Numbered from the stretch's first letter, positions 43,210 to 51,694 are shown. The stretch is DNA of 64,000 nt from DASRHK01 sp963776465 (GCA_963776465.1 CAVZMV010000002.1:1178001-1242000), one strand, 5' to 3'. Notes: generated by a model not told the origin, from the sequence alone. A program made the numbers and translations.

Positions 43210-43254
43210 ATGGCCGCCAAGAAGAAGGCCAAGAAGAAAGCGAAGAAGAAGTAG
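43210..43254 (+). CDS. Tiny Lys/Ala peptide gene (14 codons)
   Basis: ATG 43210 opens a 14-codon frame ending at TAG 43252-43254: Met-Ala-Ala followed by three Lys-Lys-Lys blocks separated by single Ala. It sits 6 bp after AGGAGG (ACAGGAGGTATCT), a stronger ribosome-binding site than most genes here, and is followed 19 bp later by a terminator hairpin. A highly basic peptide of this kind could bind nucleic acid or membranes, like the Lys/Ala-rich tails of histone-H1-like bacterial proteins. I know no exact family; the coding call rests on the SD, start, stop and terminator together. Confidence 0.55.
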   Translation: MAAKKKAKKKAKKK

Positions 43255-43272
43255 TTCGAATTTTACCTTTTG

Positions 43273-43312
43273 AGGCGCAGCGCCGACCCTTCCCGCGCTG
43301 CGCCTTTGTTGT
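43273..43312 (+). terminator. Terminator after the Lys/Ala peptide gene
   Basis: An 11-bp perfect stem (AGGCGCAGCGC at 43273-43283 and its complement at 43295-43305) with an 11-nt loop is followed by TTGTTGT. It ends the small transcription unit between the lipase-like gene and cysC. The remaining part of the 43071-43415 gap shows only a possible weak promoter region near 43100-43135. Confidence 0.65.
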
Positions 43313-43415
43313 CTCTGGCGCCGGCACAACATCGTTTCGCAATTCTGCCGCGCGATTTTCATCGCGCAGTGCCGTGTCAAAATAATCGCCGCACTCCCTT
43401 CCATCGTTCCTGCAG

Positions 43416-43967
43416 ATGCCAGCATCCACCGCGCGGCGGGGATTCACTTTGTTCATGACCGGGCTTCCCGGCGCCGGCAAAACCACGCTCGCCGGACAGC
43501 TCAAGCAGACGCTCGAGACCCAGCGCAAGCGCTCGGTGACCGTGCTCGACGGCGACATCGTCCGGGAAATGCTCTCCAGCGGGCTGACGTTCTCGCGCGC
43601 GGATCGTGAGCTCAACCTGCGGCGCATCGGCTACGTCGCCGGCGAGGTGACCCGCCACGGCGGCATCTGCATCTGCGCCGTGATCGCGCCGTTCCGATCG
43701 GCGCGCGAAGAAGCACGCCAGCGGATTTCGCAGTACGGGGGCTTCTACGAGCTCTACGTCGCCACGCCGCTGGCGGTGTGCGAAACGCGCGATTCCAAGG
43801 GTCTTTACAAGCGGGCGCGGCGTGGCGAGATCAAGAACTTCACCGGCGTCGACGACCCCTACGAAACCCCCGAGCGCCCCGACATCATCGTCGACTCCAG
43901 CCGCATGACGGTGGAAGAAGAAGTGCGCCGCATTCTGGACCTGCCCCTGCGCGACAAGCTTCTTTGA
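43416..43967 (+). CDS. cysC: Adenylyl-sulfate (APS) kinase
   Basis: The enzyme phosphorylates APS to PAPS for sulfate assimilation or sulfation. The 183-aa protein has the P-loop GLPGAGKTTLA near residue 16, LDGDIVREML near 45, FSRADRELNLRRIG, and the APS-kinase segments GLYKRARRGEIKNFTGVDDPYE near 129-150. It is a stand-alone cysC, without cysD/cysN or cysH nearby, so its PAPS may serve sulfation rather than only cysteine synthesis; that is inference. It ends 37 bp before the enoyl-reductase-like gene on the same strand. Confidence 0.93.
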   Translation: MPASTARRGFTLFMTGLPGAGKTTLAGQLKQTLETQRKRSVTVLDGDIVREMLSSGLTFSRADRELNLRRIGYVAGEVTRHGGICICAVIAPFRSAREEARQRISQYGGFYELYVATPLAVCETRDSKGLYKRARRGEIKNFTGVDDPYETPERPDIIVDSSRMTVEEEVRRILDLPLRDKLL

Positions 43968-44004
43968 GCAAGCCACACTAACCCGCTGCACCCACGGAGC
44001 TGCA

Positions 44005-45171
44005 ATGCCACGCCCATACGACATCGTCCTGTTCGGCGCGACCGGCTTCACCGGCGGCTTGACCGCCGAGTATCTGGCGCGCACCGCGCCCGCTTCTTTG
44101 CGCTGGGCGCTGGCCGGACGCAGCCTCGAGAAGCTCCGCGCGGTTCGCCAGCGCCTGGTCGCGAGCAACGCCAGCTGCGCCGGGCTGGAGCTGCTGGAAG
44201 CCGACGTGGACAACGCCGAGTCCATCCGCAAGGTCGCAGAGTCGACGCGCGTCGTGATCACGACCGTCGGGCCGTACATCTTCTTCGGCGAGCCGCTGGT
44301 CGCTGCATGCGCGGCCGCCGGCACCGATTACGTCGACCTGACGGGAGAGCCTGAATTCGTCGACCTCATGTGGCTCCGGTATCACGAGCAGGCGCAGAAA
44401 TCGGGCGCGCGGATCGTGCACTGCTGCGGTTTTGATTCGATCCCGCACGATCTCGGCGCCTTGTTCACCGTCCAGAAATTGCCGGCGGGCTCGCCGATCC
44501 GGCTCGAGGGCTTCGTGCGCGCGGGCGGCAGCTTCTCCGGTGGGACCTTCCATTCCGCGGTGAATGCGTTCGGGCGGGCGCGCCAGTACATGCAGGTGCG
44601 CAAGGAGCGGCAGCAGCGCGAGCGCGCCGAGGATGCGCGCAAGGTCTCCGGCACGCGCCAGCGCATCCACTTCGACAAATCGCTTGGCACCTGGGTGGTG
44701 CCGATGCCGACGATCGATCCGCAGATCGTCAAGCGCTCGGCGCGCGCGCTCGACGCCTACGGCCCCGACTTCTCCTACGGGCACTACGTCCAGATCAAGA
44801 AACTGGGCGGCGTCGTCGGGCTCGTCGGCGGCGTCGGCGCGCTATTCGGGCTGGCGCAGCTCAAGCTCACGCGCAAGTGGCTTCTGTCCCGCAAGAGCCC
44901 GGGCGAAGGCCCGAGCGAGGAGCAGCGCAAGAAGAGCTGGTTTCGCGTCCGCTTCGTCGGCGAAGGCGGCGGCAAGCGCGTGGTGACCGAGGTCACCGGC
45001 GGCGACCCGGGTTATGGCGAGACGTCGAAGATGCTGGCGGAGTCGGCGATGTGCCTGGCGCTGGATCCGCTGCCGAAGCGAGCGGGTCAGCTCACGCCGG
45101 CGGTGGCGATGGGAGACGCGCTGATCGATCGCCTGCAGCGGGCAGGGATCCAGTTCAAGGTCGTGGAGTAG
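44005..45171 (+). CDS. Saccharopine-dehydrogenase-like / trans-acting enoyl reductase family protein
   Basis: This 388-aa NAD(P)-dependent protein has an N-terminal Rossmann motif IVLFGATGFTGGLTAEYL near residues 7-24, followed by ALAGRSLEKL and TTVGPYIFFGEPLVAACA. CCGFDSIPHDLGALF is typical of the family that includes mycobacterial trans-acting enoyl reductase (Rv2953) and eukaryotic saccharopine dehydrogenase-like oxidoreductases. A short hydrophobic segment (VVGLVGGVGALFGLAQL) near 275 may touch the membrane. The substrate is probably a lipid or polyketide chain, by family analogy only. It converges with the response-regulator gene. Confidence 0.8.
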   Translation: MPRPYDIVLFGATGFTGGLTAEYLARTAPASLRWALAGRSLEKLRAVRQRLVASNASCAGLELLEADVDNAESIRKVAESTRVVITTVGPYIFFGEPLVAACAAAGTDYVDLTGEPEFVDLMWLRYHEQAQKSGARIVHCCGFDSIPHDLGALFTVQKLPAGSPIRLEGFVRAGGSFSGGTFHSAVNAFGRARQYMQVRKERQQRERAEDARKVSGTRQRIHFDKSLGTWVVPMPTIDPQIVKRSARALDAYGPDFSYGHYVQIKKLGGVVGLVGGVGALFGLAQLKLTRKWLLSRKSPGEGPSEEQRKKSWFRVRFVGEGGGKRVVTEVTGGDPGYGETSKMLAESAMCLALDPLPKRAGQLTPAVAMGDALIDRLQRAGIQFKVVE

Positions 45172-45174
45172 CGT

Positions 45175-45903
45175 TCAGCGGCGCGGAAGCTTGCGGCGAC
45201 CCGCCAGGCGCGGGGCGCGTGGTTTCTTGCCGGGCGGCACCGGCGCGCGGAAGCGCGAAAACGCGCCGCGCACGCCGGACGGCTCCGCTCGCGATTCCAG
45301 GTTCGCAACCTGGCTCTTCAGCTCGCTGACCTGCCGTGCAAGGTCCTCGGTCGCCGTGAGCAATTGCGTGCGCATCTGCTCGAGCAGCGCCGTGATGCGA
45401 TCCAGCCCAGCGTCCTCGCGCGGCTTGACGGGTGCCGGCGCAGCGGCCGCGGGTGCAGGTGACGGCGTCGCGGGAGCAGCGGCGGGGGGATGTGCAGCCG
45501 GCGCCGGCGTGGGCGCGCCGGCGGGCCGGGAAGCACCGACACCGAGCGCGCTAAGCACGCGCGCGAGCTGTTGCGGAGTAGGCGGCTTGGTCAGCACTTC
45601 GGCGGCGCCCTTGAAGCGCGCTTCCTGCGTGAAGGCATCGCCTTCGTTGGACGAGCAGATCACGACCGGGATGTCGATCGTGCGCGGATCGCTCTTGATC
45701 GAGTTGAGCACGTCGAAGCCGTCCACGCCGGGCATGACGTGATCCAGGAAGATGACGTCGGGGTGATGATCCTTCAGGTACGTGAAGGCGGTCTCGGCGC
45801 TCTCGGCCGTTTCCACCACGTACGACATGTTCTCCAGATATCGACGCATGGCGAAACGCGCCGACTTGGAGTCATCGATCACGAACGCCGATCGAGCTGC
45901 CAT
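45175..45903 (-). CDS. Stand-alone response regulator with Ala/Pro linker and coiled-coil, basic tail
   Basis: The 242-aa protein from ATG 45903 follows GGGAGGGG. Residues 1-125 are a receiver domain (FVIDDSKSARFAMR, Asp54 in IFLDHVMPGVDG, CSSNEGD, TKPPTPQQL). About 130-165 is an Ala/Pro-rich flexible linker. About 168-215 is a heptad-like helix (LDRITALLEQMRT, LARQVSELKSQVANLE), and the last ~25 residues are strongly basic (RAPRLAGRRKLPRR). There is no recognised output domain. The coiled coil suggests oligomerisation and the tail suggests nucleic-acid or membrane binding. No kinase is adjacent. It is divergent from dsbD. Confidence 0.8.
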   Translation of the reverse strand: MAARSAFVIDDSKSARFAMRRYLENMSYVVETAESAETAFTYLKDHHPDVIFLDHVMPGVDGFDVLNSIKSDPRTIDIPVVICSSNEGDAFTQEARFKGAAEVLTKPPTPQQLARVLSALGVGASRPAGAPTPAPAAHPPAAAPATPSPAPAAAAPAPVKPREDAGLDRITALLEQMRTQLLTATEDLARQVSELKSQVANLESRAEPSGVRGAFSRFRAPVPPGKKPRAPRLAGRRKLPRR

Positions 45904-46063
45904 ATCCCCTCCCAGTTGAATCAGGCAGTTGGACGATAAACCTAACACACAAGGCAGTGGCGACCAAATTCGCCGTGCCGGAACTTTCCGTAAGATTCCG
46001 CATCCGTTGCGAACCCTTTGCGGATCAGTACCCATTATCTCCAGATCGACAGCTGACGCCATT

Positions 46064-48136
46064 GTGCTGCGCCCGGCGCTGCGCGCGCTGCTGACCGCTG
46101 CCTGTGTGCTGCTGGCGCCAGCGGTGCCGGCCGAGGCGGTGCGCACCGATCACGTCGAGGCGGAACTGGTGGCGGAACGCGTCGCGCTGGTGCCGGGCGC
46201 GGAGAACTGGGTGGCGCTGCGCCTCAAGCCGGATCCGGGGTGGCACACGTACTGGCGTAACCCTGGCGACTCGGGCATTCCGACCACACTGGGATGGCAG
46301 GTTCCGGAAGGGTTCACGGCGGGCGACATCGTCTGGCCATTCCCGGAGCGCCATGCGCTCGGCGAGGTGATGAATTACGGCTACGGCGACCAGACCCTGC
46401 ACCTGGTTGCGCTGGAGGTTCCCAAGGGCACGCGGGCCGGCACGAAGGTCGAGCTCAAGGCAGAAGCCAAGTGGCTGGTCTGTTCCGACATCTGCATCCC
46501 CGGCAAGGCGGACGTCGCGCTGACGCTGCCCGTCACGGATCACGCAGAGGCCGATGCGCGCTGGCAGAAGCATTTCGCAGACGCGCGTGCGCGTCTGCCG
46601 CAGCGCGTGGACTGGGCTGCGCGCTTCGGTGTCGACGACAAGGATTTTTCCCTGGCGGTGGGTTCGGCCGAAATCCAGGCGGCGAAGCAGATCGAATTCT
46701 TCCCCTACGCCAAGGACCTGGTGACGCACTCGGCCGAGCAACGCCTCGCGCGCGACGGCGGTGACGTGCGTCTCTCGCAAAGCTTGAGCAGCTTTTTCCT
46801 GAGCGCACCGCCTGCTGTCGAGGGCGTACTGCTGTTGTCGATCGAGGGCAGGCAGCGCGCGTTCGAGATCGCTGCACACCCCGGTTCGGTCGCGCCGGTG
46901 ACGGCAAGCACACCCGCGCGGGCGCCTGCCGACGTCGCAGCGCCGGCGCCGGGACCAGGGATCCTCCTGGCGCTGCTGCTGGCGCTGGCCGGCGGCGTGA
47001 TCCTCAACCTGATGCCGTGCGTGTTCCCGGTGCTCTCGCTCAAGGCGCTCGCCGTGCTCGAAGCACACGACGGGCGCGAGCGCCCCCAGGCGCTGGCCTA
47101 CACCGCAGGTGTGGTGCTGTCGTTCGTGGCCGTCGCGGCCGTCATGCTGGGATTGCGCGCGGGTGGGCAGGCGATGGGCTGGGGCTTCCAGTTGCAGTCG
47201 CCGGTCTTCGTGGCGGCCTTGGCGTACCTCTTCTTTGTCATGGGACTGGCGCTGTCGGGCGCGGTCGAGATCGGCGCGCGCTTCATGGGCCTGGGACAGT
47301 CGCTGACGCAATCCGGTGGCCTCGGCGGCTCATTCTTCACCGGCGTGCTGGCCGCGCTGGTCGCAAGTCCGTGCACGGCGCCGTTCATGGGTCCGGCGCT
47401 GGGCTACGCGGTCACGCAGCCCGCGCCGATCGCGCTGCTGATTTTCGCCACGCTGGGCTTCGGTCTGGCGCTGCCGTTCCTGCTCATGGGCCTGTATCCG
47501 TCGCTGGCGCGGTGGCTGCCGCGCCCAGGCGCCTGGATGGAAACCTTCAAGCAGCTGATGGCCTTCCCGCTGTTCCTGACGTCAGTCTGGCTGCTGTGGG
47601 TGCTGGGCCGGCAAAGCGGCGCCGATGCGGTCGCCTGGATTTCCGCGGGCATGATCCTGTTCGCCTTTGCGTTCTGGCTGAAACGCTTTGCCGCAATGGG
47701 CGCGCGCGTGCTGCGCCTGATCGCGTTCGTCGGAGCGCTCGCGCTGCTCGCACATCCGGCGCTGCGTGCCGGCACGCCGACCGCGCCGGTGTCGTCGAGC
47801 GCCGCCGAGGCGTACTCCGAAGAACGGCTGGCGCAGCTGCGCGCCGAGGGCCGCACCATCTTCGTGAACTTCACGGCGGACTGGTGTCTGACCTGCAAGG
47901 TCAACGAGCGCGCCGTGCTCGGCCGGGAAGCCGTGCGCCGCGCCTTTGCCGAGCATCGCGTCGCCGAGCTGATCGGCGACTGGACGCGTCCCGACCCGGT
48001 GATCACGGAGGCGCTCGCGCGCTTTGGACGCTCCGGCGTGCCGTTGTATCTGGTTTATGCCCATGGCGGCGAGCCGCAGGTCCTGCCGCAGATCCTGACC
48101 ACCGACATTCTTGTCGAAGCATTGAAGAAGGAGTGA
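46064..48136 (+). CDS. dsbD: Thiol:disulfide interchange protein (DsbD/ScsB family)
   Basis: This inner-membrane protein moves electrons from cytoplasmic thioredoxin to periplasmic thiol partners. GTG 46064 gives 690 aa with a signal peptide (ending PAEAV). The ~270-aa N-terminal periplasmic domain carries LVCSDICIPG. Eight membrane helices hold the central Cys pair (NLMPCVFPVLSLK and VASPCTAPFMGPALG). The C-terminal thioredoxin domain has WCLTCK near 610. TTG 45929 opens the frame earlier but would destroy the signal peptide. A redoxin gene follows by 3 bp, a plausible electron acceptor. Confidence 0.9.
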   Translation: MLRPALRALLTAACVLLAPAVPAEAVRTDHVEAELVAERVALVPGAENWVALRLKPDPGWHTYWRNPGDSGIPTTLGWQVPEGFTAGDIVWPFPERHALGEVMNYGYGDQTLHLVALEVPKGTRAGTKVELKAEAKWLVCSDICIPGKADVALTLPVTDHAEADARWQKHFADARARLPQRVDWAARFGVDDKDFSLAVGSAEIQAAKQIEFFPYAKDLVTHSAEQRLARDGGDVRLSQSLSSFFLSAPPAVEGVLLLSIEGRQRAFEIAAHPGSVAPVTASTPARAPADVAAPAPGPGILLALLLALAGGVILNLMPCVFPVLSLKALAVLEAHDGRERPQALAYTAGVVLSFVAVAAVMLGLRAGGQAMGWGFQLQSPVFVAALAYLFFVMGLALSGAVEIGARFMGLGQSLTQSGGLGGSFFTGVLAALVASPCTAPFMGPALGYAVTQPAPIALLIFATLGFGLALPFLLMGLYPSLARWLPRPGAWMETFKQLMAFPLFLTSVWLLWVLGRQSGADAVAWISAGMILFAFAFWLKRFAAMGARVLRLIAFVGALALLAHPALRAGTPTAPVSSSAAEAYSEERLAQLRAEGRTIFVNFTADWCLTCKVNERAVLGREAVRRAFAEHRVAELIGDWTRPDPVITEALARFGRSGVPLYLVYAHGGEPQVLPQILTTDILVEALKKE

Positions 48137-48139
48137 CTC

Positions 48140-48760
48140 ATGCGTTTCATGCACATCGCGCTCGCGGCCCTGCTGGGGATCTCTGCCTGCGGTGCCTCGC
48201 AGGCAGCGGCGAAGGTCGGCGAGGCCGCGCCGGGATTCACTGCGACGGACAGCAACGGCAAGAGCGTTTCGCTCGCGGACTTCAAGGGCAAGTACGTCGT
48301 TCTTGAGTGGACCAACAATGAATGCCCGTTCGTGCAGAAGCACTACAGCGGCAACATGCAGGCGCAGCAGAAGGAGGCCACGGCCAAGGGCGTGATCTGG
48401 CTGTCGGTGATCTCCTCGGCGCCCGGCAAGCAGGGGCACGTCGACGGTGCCAAGGCCAACGAGCTCACCAAGTCGCGCAACGCCGCGCCCACTGCCGTGC
48501 TTCTCGACGCGAAGGGCGACGTCGGACGCCTCTACGGCGCCAAGACGACGCCGCACATGTTCATCGTCGATCCGCAGGGCAAGCTCATCTACGCAGGCGG
48601 CATCGACAGCATTGCCAGCGCCGACACCGAGGATCTGCCGAAGGCCACGCAGTACGTGAAAGTCGCGCTGGCCGAGGCGATGGCGGGCAAGCCCGTCAGC
48701 CACGCCACTACGGCGCAGGACCGGCTGCTCCGTGAAGTACCGAACGCGAACGCGAGGTAA
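48140..48760 (+). CDS. Periplasmic redoxin (AhpC/TSA-like) with frameshifted C terminus
   Basis: The 206-aa product has a signal peptide or lipobox-like start (GISACGAS near 15), then a thioredoxin fold. The redox segment is EWTNNECPFVQKHY near residue 55, followed by VIWLSVISSAPGKQG and TPHMFIVDPQGKLIYAGGID. The family normally ends in ...GCSVKY. Here that ending is encoded in the +1 frame, and the annotated frame runs on as an unrelated tail. Deleting one C at 48721-48722 restores ...AQDGCSVKY and ends at TGA 48786-48788. It follows dsbD by 3 bp and is probably its electron acceptor. Confidence 0.85.
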   Translation: MRFMHIALAALLGISACGASQAAAKVGEAAPGFTATDSNGKSVSLADFKGKYVVLEWTNNECPFVQKHYSGNMQAQQKEATAKGVIWLSVISSAPGKQGHVDGAKANELTKSRNAAPTAVLLDAKGDVGRLYGAKTTPHMFIVDPQGKLIYAGGIDSIASADTEDLPKATQYVKVALAEAMAGKPVSHATTAQDRLLREVPNANAR

Positions 48761-50082
48761 GCAGCAATCGCCGCTGCGACCGACGTGAGGTACGGGTATT
48801 CCAGCCCGTACCCATGCTCCCCGAACAGGTACACCGCCAGGCTTGCGAGCAGCGCGGCGTAGGCGCTCCTCGCGCCGCCCAAGCGCCCGCCCCATAGCGC
48901 AAACACGATCAGCACGAGAATCCCGGCGGATCCCAGGCTCGCACTTTCCTGCACGAGCGCGTAGATGCTCTCGCTGGACAGCGCGATGCCGTAGGCGACG
49001 ATGCCGAACGCCACCACCGCGATGCGGTTTATCAGCAGGCGATGCTTCTCGCCGAGCTGTGGCTTGAGCGGCAGCACCAGGTTGTGCGCGGCCAGCGATC
49101 CGGCGACGAGGAGCGCACCGGAGAGCGTCGACAGGATCGCCGACACCAGCGCACCCAGGAACAGGATGTAGAGCGGCAGGTTCAGCGTCTGCTGCGCGAA
49201 GCGCGACAGCACCTGCTCCGGATCAGCGTCGGGCCCGATGTAGGTGGCGGCCACCAGGCCCAGCCCGACGGGAATGAGCCCAACGGCGAGGTAGAGAAAG
49301 CCTGCGCCGACGGTCGCATTGCGCGCCAGCTTGGCGCCCCGCATCGCCAGCGCGCGCGACGCCATCTCCTGCGCCGCCATCGTCGACAGCACCGGCACCG
49401 CGAAGGTCTCGACGATCTGCAGCGGTGAGCGCTCGCCCGCAAAGCTCAGCCGCTCCGGCGGCAGCTGCGCGAAGAGCTCGAGCCCGCCGCTGGCGGCGAA
49501 GACGATGCCCAGGGCCAGGATGCCGAGGATCAGCACGATGCCTTGCACCAGATCCGTCACCGCGTCGGCCCACATGCCGCCGACGGCGGTGTAGAGGATG
49601 ACGACCGCGGCAGCGAGCGTGATCGCCGCGAAGATGCCGAGCTCGGAGGTCGACGCCAGCACCTGGCCGAACGCGCGCACCTGTGCCGCCGCCCAAAGCA
49701 CCGACGTGGGGATCATGATGATGGCGGCGAGCCGTTCCACGCCGGTGCCATAGCGGCGCTGGAACAGATCGGCGAGGGTGACGAGGCCGCGCTTCCACAG
49801 CGTCGCGGCCAGGAACAATCCCATCAGCACCATGCCCAAGGCATAGCCGAAGGGATCGGTGATCACCCCGGAGATGCCGTGCTTGTACGCCTCGCCCGCC
49901 GCGCCGACGCAGACCTCCGCGCCGAACCAGGTTGCGAACACCGTGAACGTTCCGAGCCACGGGCCGAGGCTGCGCCCGGCGAGCAGGTAATCGCTCTCGG
50001 TTTTCGGCCGGCGCGAGACGGCGAACGCCAGCGCCAGCTGGCTGACGATGTAGGCGAGGATGCAGAACAGGATCCAGTTCAC
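48589..50082 (-). CDS. Sodium:solute symporter (SSS family), C terminus extended by frameshift
   Basis: The 497-aa inner-membrane protein has about 12-13 hydrophobic helices. It carries the SSS-family N-terminal SDYLLAGRSLGPWLGTFTVFATW (in parts), GVERLAAIIMIP, and AAQEMASRALAMRGAK near 235. As read, its last ~50 residues are antisense to the redoxin gene and look non-native. Removing the same base that repairs the redoxin gene (48721-48724) makes this protein stop at 48708 with a short tail after YLAFAFGTS. It probably imports a small organic solute with Na+, but the substrate is unknown. It is divergent from the isoaspartyl peptidase gene. Confidence 0.88.
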   Translation of the reverse strand: MNWILFCILAYIVSQLALAFAVSRRPKTESDYLLAGRSLGPWLGTFTVFATWFGAEVCVGAAGEAYKHGISGVITDPFGYALGMVLMGLFLAATLWKRGLVTLADLFQRRYGTGVERLAAIIMIPTSVLWAAAQVRAFGQVLASTSELGIFAAITLAAAVVILYTAVGGMWADAVTDLVQGIVLILGILALGIVFAASGGLELFAQLPPERLSFAGERSPLQIVETFAVPVLSTMAAQEMASRALAMRGAKLARNATVGAGFLYLAVGLIPVGLGLVAATYIGPDADPEQVLSRFAQQTLNLPLYILFLGALVSAILSTLSGALLVAGSLAAHNLVLPLKPQLGEKHRLLINRIAVVAFGIVAYGIALSSESIYALVQESASLGSAGILVLIVFALWGGRLGGARSAYAALLASLAVYLFGEHGYGLEYPYLTSVAAAIAAYLAFAFGTSRSSRSCAVVAWLTGLPAIASASATFTYCVAFGRSSVSALAMLSMPPA

Positions 50083-50122
50083 CGCAGAGTCCCGGGGCCA
50101 GCTGACTTGCTACATTGTGACG

Positions 50123-51046
50123 ATGAGTGAACAGATCCGGCTAGCGATCCACGGCGGCGCCGGCGACGCTGCGACGCGCGAGCAGACCGATCACGAGCGC
50201 GCGCTGCGCGGCATCGCCGAAGAAGGCGTGGCGCTGTTGCGCAGCGGCGCCTCCGCCCTGGACGCGGTCGAGCACCTGGTGATGCGTCTGGAAGAGTGTC
50301 CCTTGTTCAACGCCGGCGTCGGCGCGGTGCTCAATCGCGACGGGATGCCCGAGCTCGATGCCGCCATCATGGACGGCGCGACGCGCGCTGCCGGCGCCGT
50401 CGCCGGCGTCATGCGCGCACGAAGCCCGATCCGCCTGGCCCGCGCGGTGATGGAGCGCAGCCCGCACGTGCTGTTCGCCGGCACCGGCGCGGAGGCGCTG
50501 GGGCGCGAGCTCGGGCTGCCGGAAGTGACCCCGGACCATTTCGTCACGGAGGAGCGCTTCCATCAGCTCAAGGCCGCGCATGCCAAGGGCATCATCGTGC
50601 TCGACCAGGACGCGGCGTTCGGCACGGTCGGAGCGGTCGCCCGCGACGCCGCCGGCAACCTGGCGGCGGCGACGTCGACCGGCGGACTGACCAACAAGCA
50701 TCCGGGACGCGTCGGCGATTCGCCCGTCATCGGCGCCGGCACCTACGCCGACAATCGCACCCTAGCGGTTTCCGCCACAGGAACTGGCGAGTGCTTCATG
50801 CGCACCGTGTTCGGCTACCAGGTGCACGCGCGCATGCACTTCGCGCGCGAGACGCTCGATACGGCTTGTCGCGAAGCGCTCGAGGACATGCGCGCGCTCG
50901 GGGGGCGTGGCGGGTGCATCGCCATCTCGCGCGACGGCGAGCTGGCGCTGCCGTTCAACGCCCAGCAGATGTTCCGCGCCTGGGCCGGCGCCGACGGCTT
51001 GGTGAAGGTCGCGATAGGGCGCGACGAACTACCGCAACGACGTTAG
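50123..51046 (+). CDS. Isoaspartyl peptidase / type III L-asparaginase (Ntn hydrolase)
   Basis: This 307-aa N-terminal-nucleophile hydrolase cleaves isoaspartyl dipeptides and possibly asparagine after self-processing. The N-terminal IRLAIHGGAGDA and NAGVGAVLNRDG segments are typical. The self-cleavage and catalytic Thr is in AAFGTVGAVARD near residue 173, in the usual GTVGAVA context, with STGGLTNKHPGRVGDSP and GTGECFMRT downstream. ATG 50123 follows a short gap from the divergent symporter. Its 3' end overlaps the convergent Panacea-domain gene by 18 bp. E. coli IaaA is the nearest named family. Confidence 0.9.
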   Translation: MSEQIRLAIHGGAGDAATREQTDHERALRGIAEEGVALLRSGASALDAVEHLVMRLEECPLFNAGVGAVLNRDGMPELDAAIMDGATRAAGAVAGVMRARSPIRLARAVMERSPHVLFAGTGAEALGRELGLPEVTPDHFVTEERFHQLKAAHAKGIIVLDQDAAFGTVGAVARDAAGNLAAATSTGGLTNKHPGRVGDSPVIGAGTYADNRTLAVSATGTGECFMRTVFGYQVHARMHFARETLDTACREALEDMRALGGRGGCIAISRDGELALPFNAQQMFRAWAGADGLVKVAIGRDELPQRR

Positions 51047-51694
51047 CAACCGGTGCTGCCGAAGCTGGCCTAACTGGTCGCGGTCGGAATTGATCGCGTC
51101 GTTGCCGGCGGGAGCGTCTTCGTAGGTCCGGCCCACGACGATCGGCGCGTGGTGCGCCGGCGGATCCTGCAGGACGCGATCCACGGCCAACGACACGTGC
51201 TCCGCGGCTTTGCGCCACGTCGCAACCTGGCCGAACCACTCGCGCAGCAGGCGATTGGGGATCATCGCCGTCTCGTGCCGGCTATCGGCATTCCAGACCT
51301 GGTCCCAGGGGCCGGTTTCGGTCAGCGTGAAGCGCGTCAGGTCGTAGCGCGACAGCGGCCCGTAGTCTTCCCAGACGTGATCGATGGTGAAGCGTGCCGG
51401 CGTGCCTGCCTCCACGCGCGGAAACGTATGCGCGTCGCTGGGAAGGTGCAGCAGGCCCTGCACCGACGTCATGCCCCAGCATCCAGCGCTGCGCAGATCC
51501 GGGACGTAGACGCCGCCGCGATGGGCGGCAACCGGTCCGCTGATCAAGGCCCGGCCGGCGACCACAAGGTGCCAGCCGTGCGCGCAATAGACGAGCTCAT
51601 GGATCTGGGTCGCCGACAGCACCCGATGCTCTTCGCGCGCGCGCCGGAGGAATTCGTTGGCTACTGCCACCGCCGAGTACACCAGGTCATCCAT
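51029..51694 (-). CDS. Panacea/SocA-like (DUF4065) domain protein, orphan
   Basis: The 221-aa protein carries the DUF4065 pattern at its N terminus: VAVANEFLRRA, TQIHELVYCAHGWHLVVAGRALI and GPVAAHRGGVYV, which matches the LQKLVYFAHGW...GPV signature of SocA-type antitoxins and Panacea-domain neutralisers. In known systems the domain neutralises a neighbouring toxin or recruits it to a protease. Here no toxin-like gene is adjacent: the isoaspartyl peptidase converges with it by an 18-bp overlap, and the upstream cyclase gene is separate. So it is either an orphan or a domesticated relative. The C-terminal half (about 130-221) is unassigned. Confidence 0.75.
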   Translation of the reverse strand: MDDLVYSAVAVANEFLRRAREEHRVLSATQIHELVYCAHGWHLVVAGRALISGPVAAHRGGVYVPDLRSAGCWGMTSVQGLLHLPSDAHTFPRVEAGTPARFTIDHVWEDYGPLSRYDLTRFTLTETGPWDQVWNADSRHETAMIPNRLLREWFGQVATWRKAAEHVSLAVDRVLQDPPAHHAPIVVGRTYEDAPAGNDAINSDRDQLGQLRQHRLLTSLR

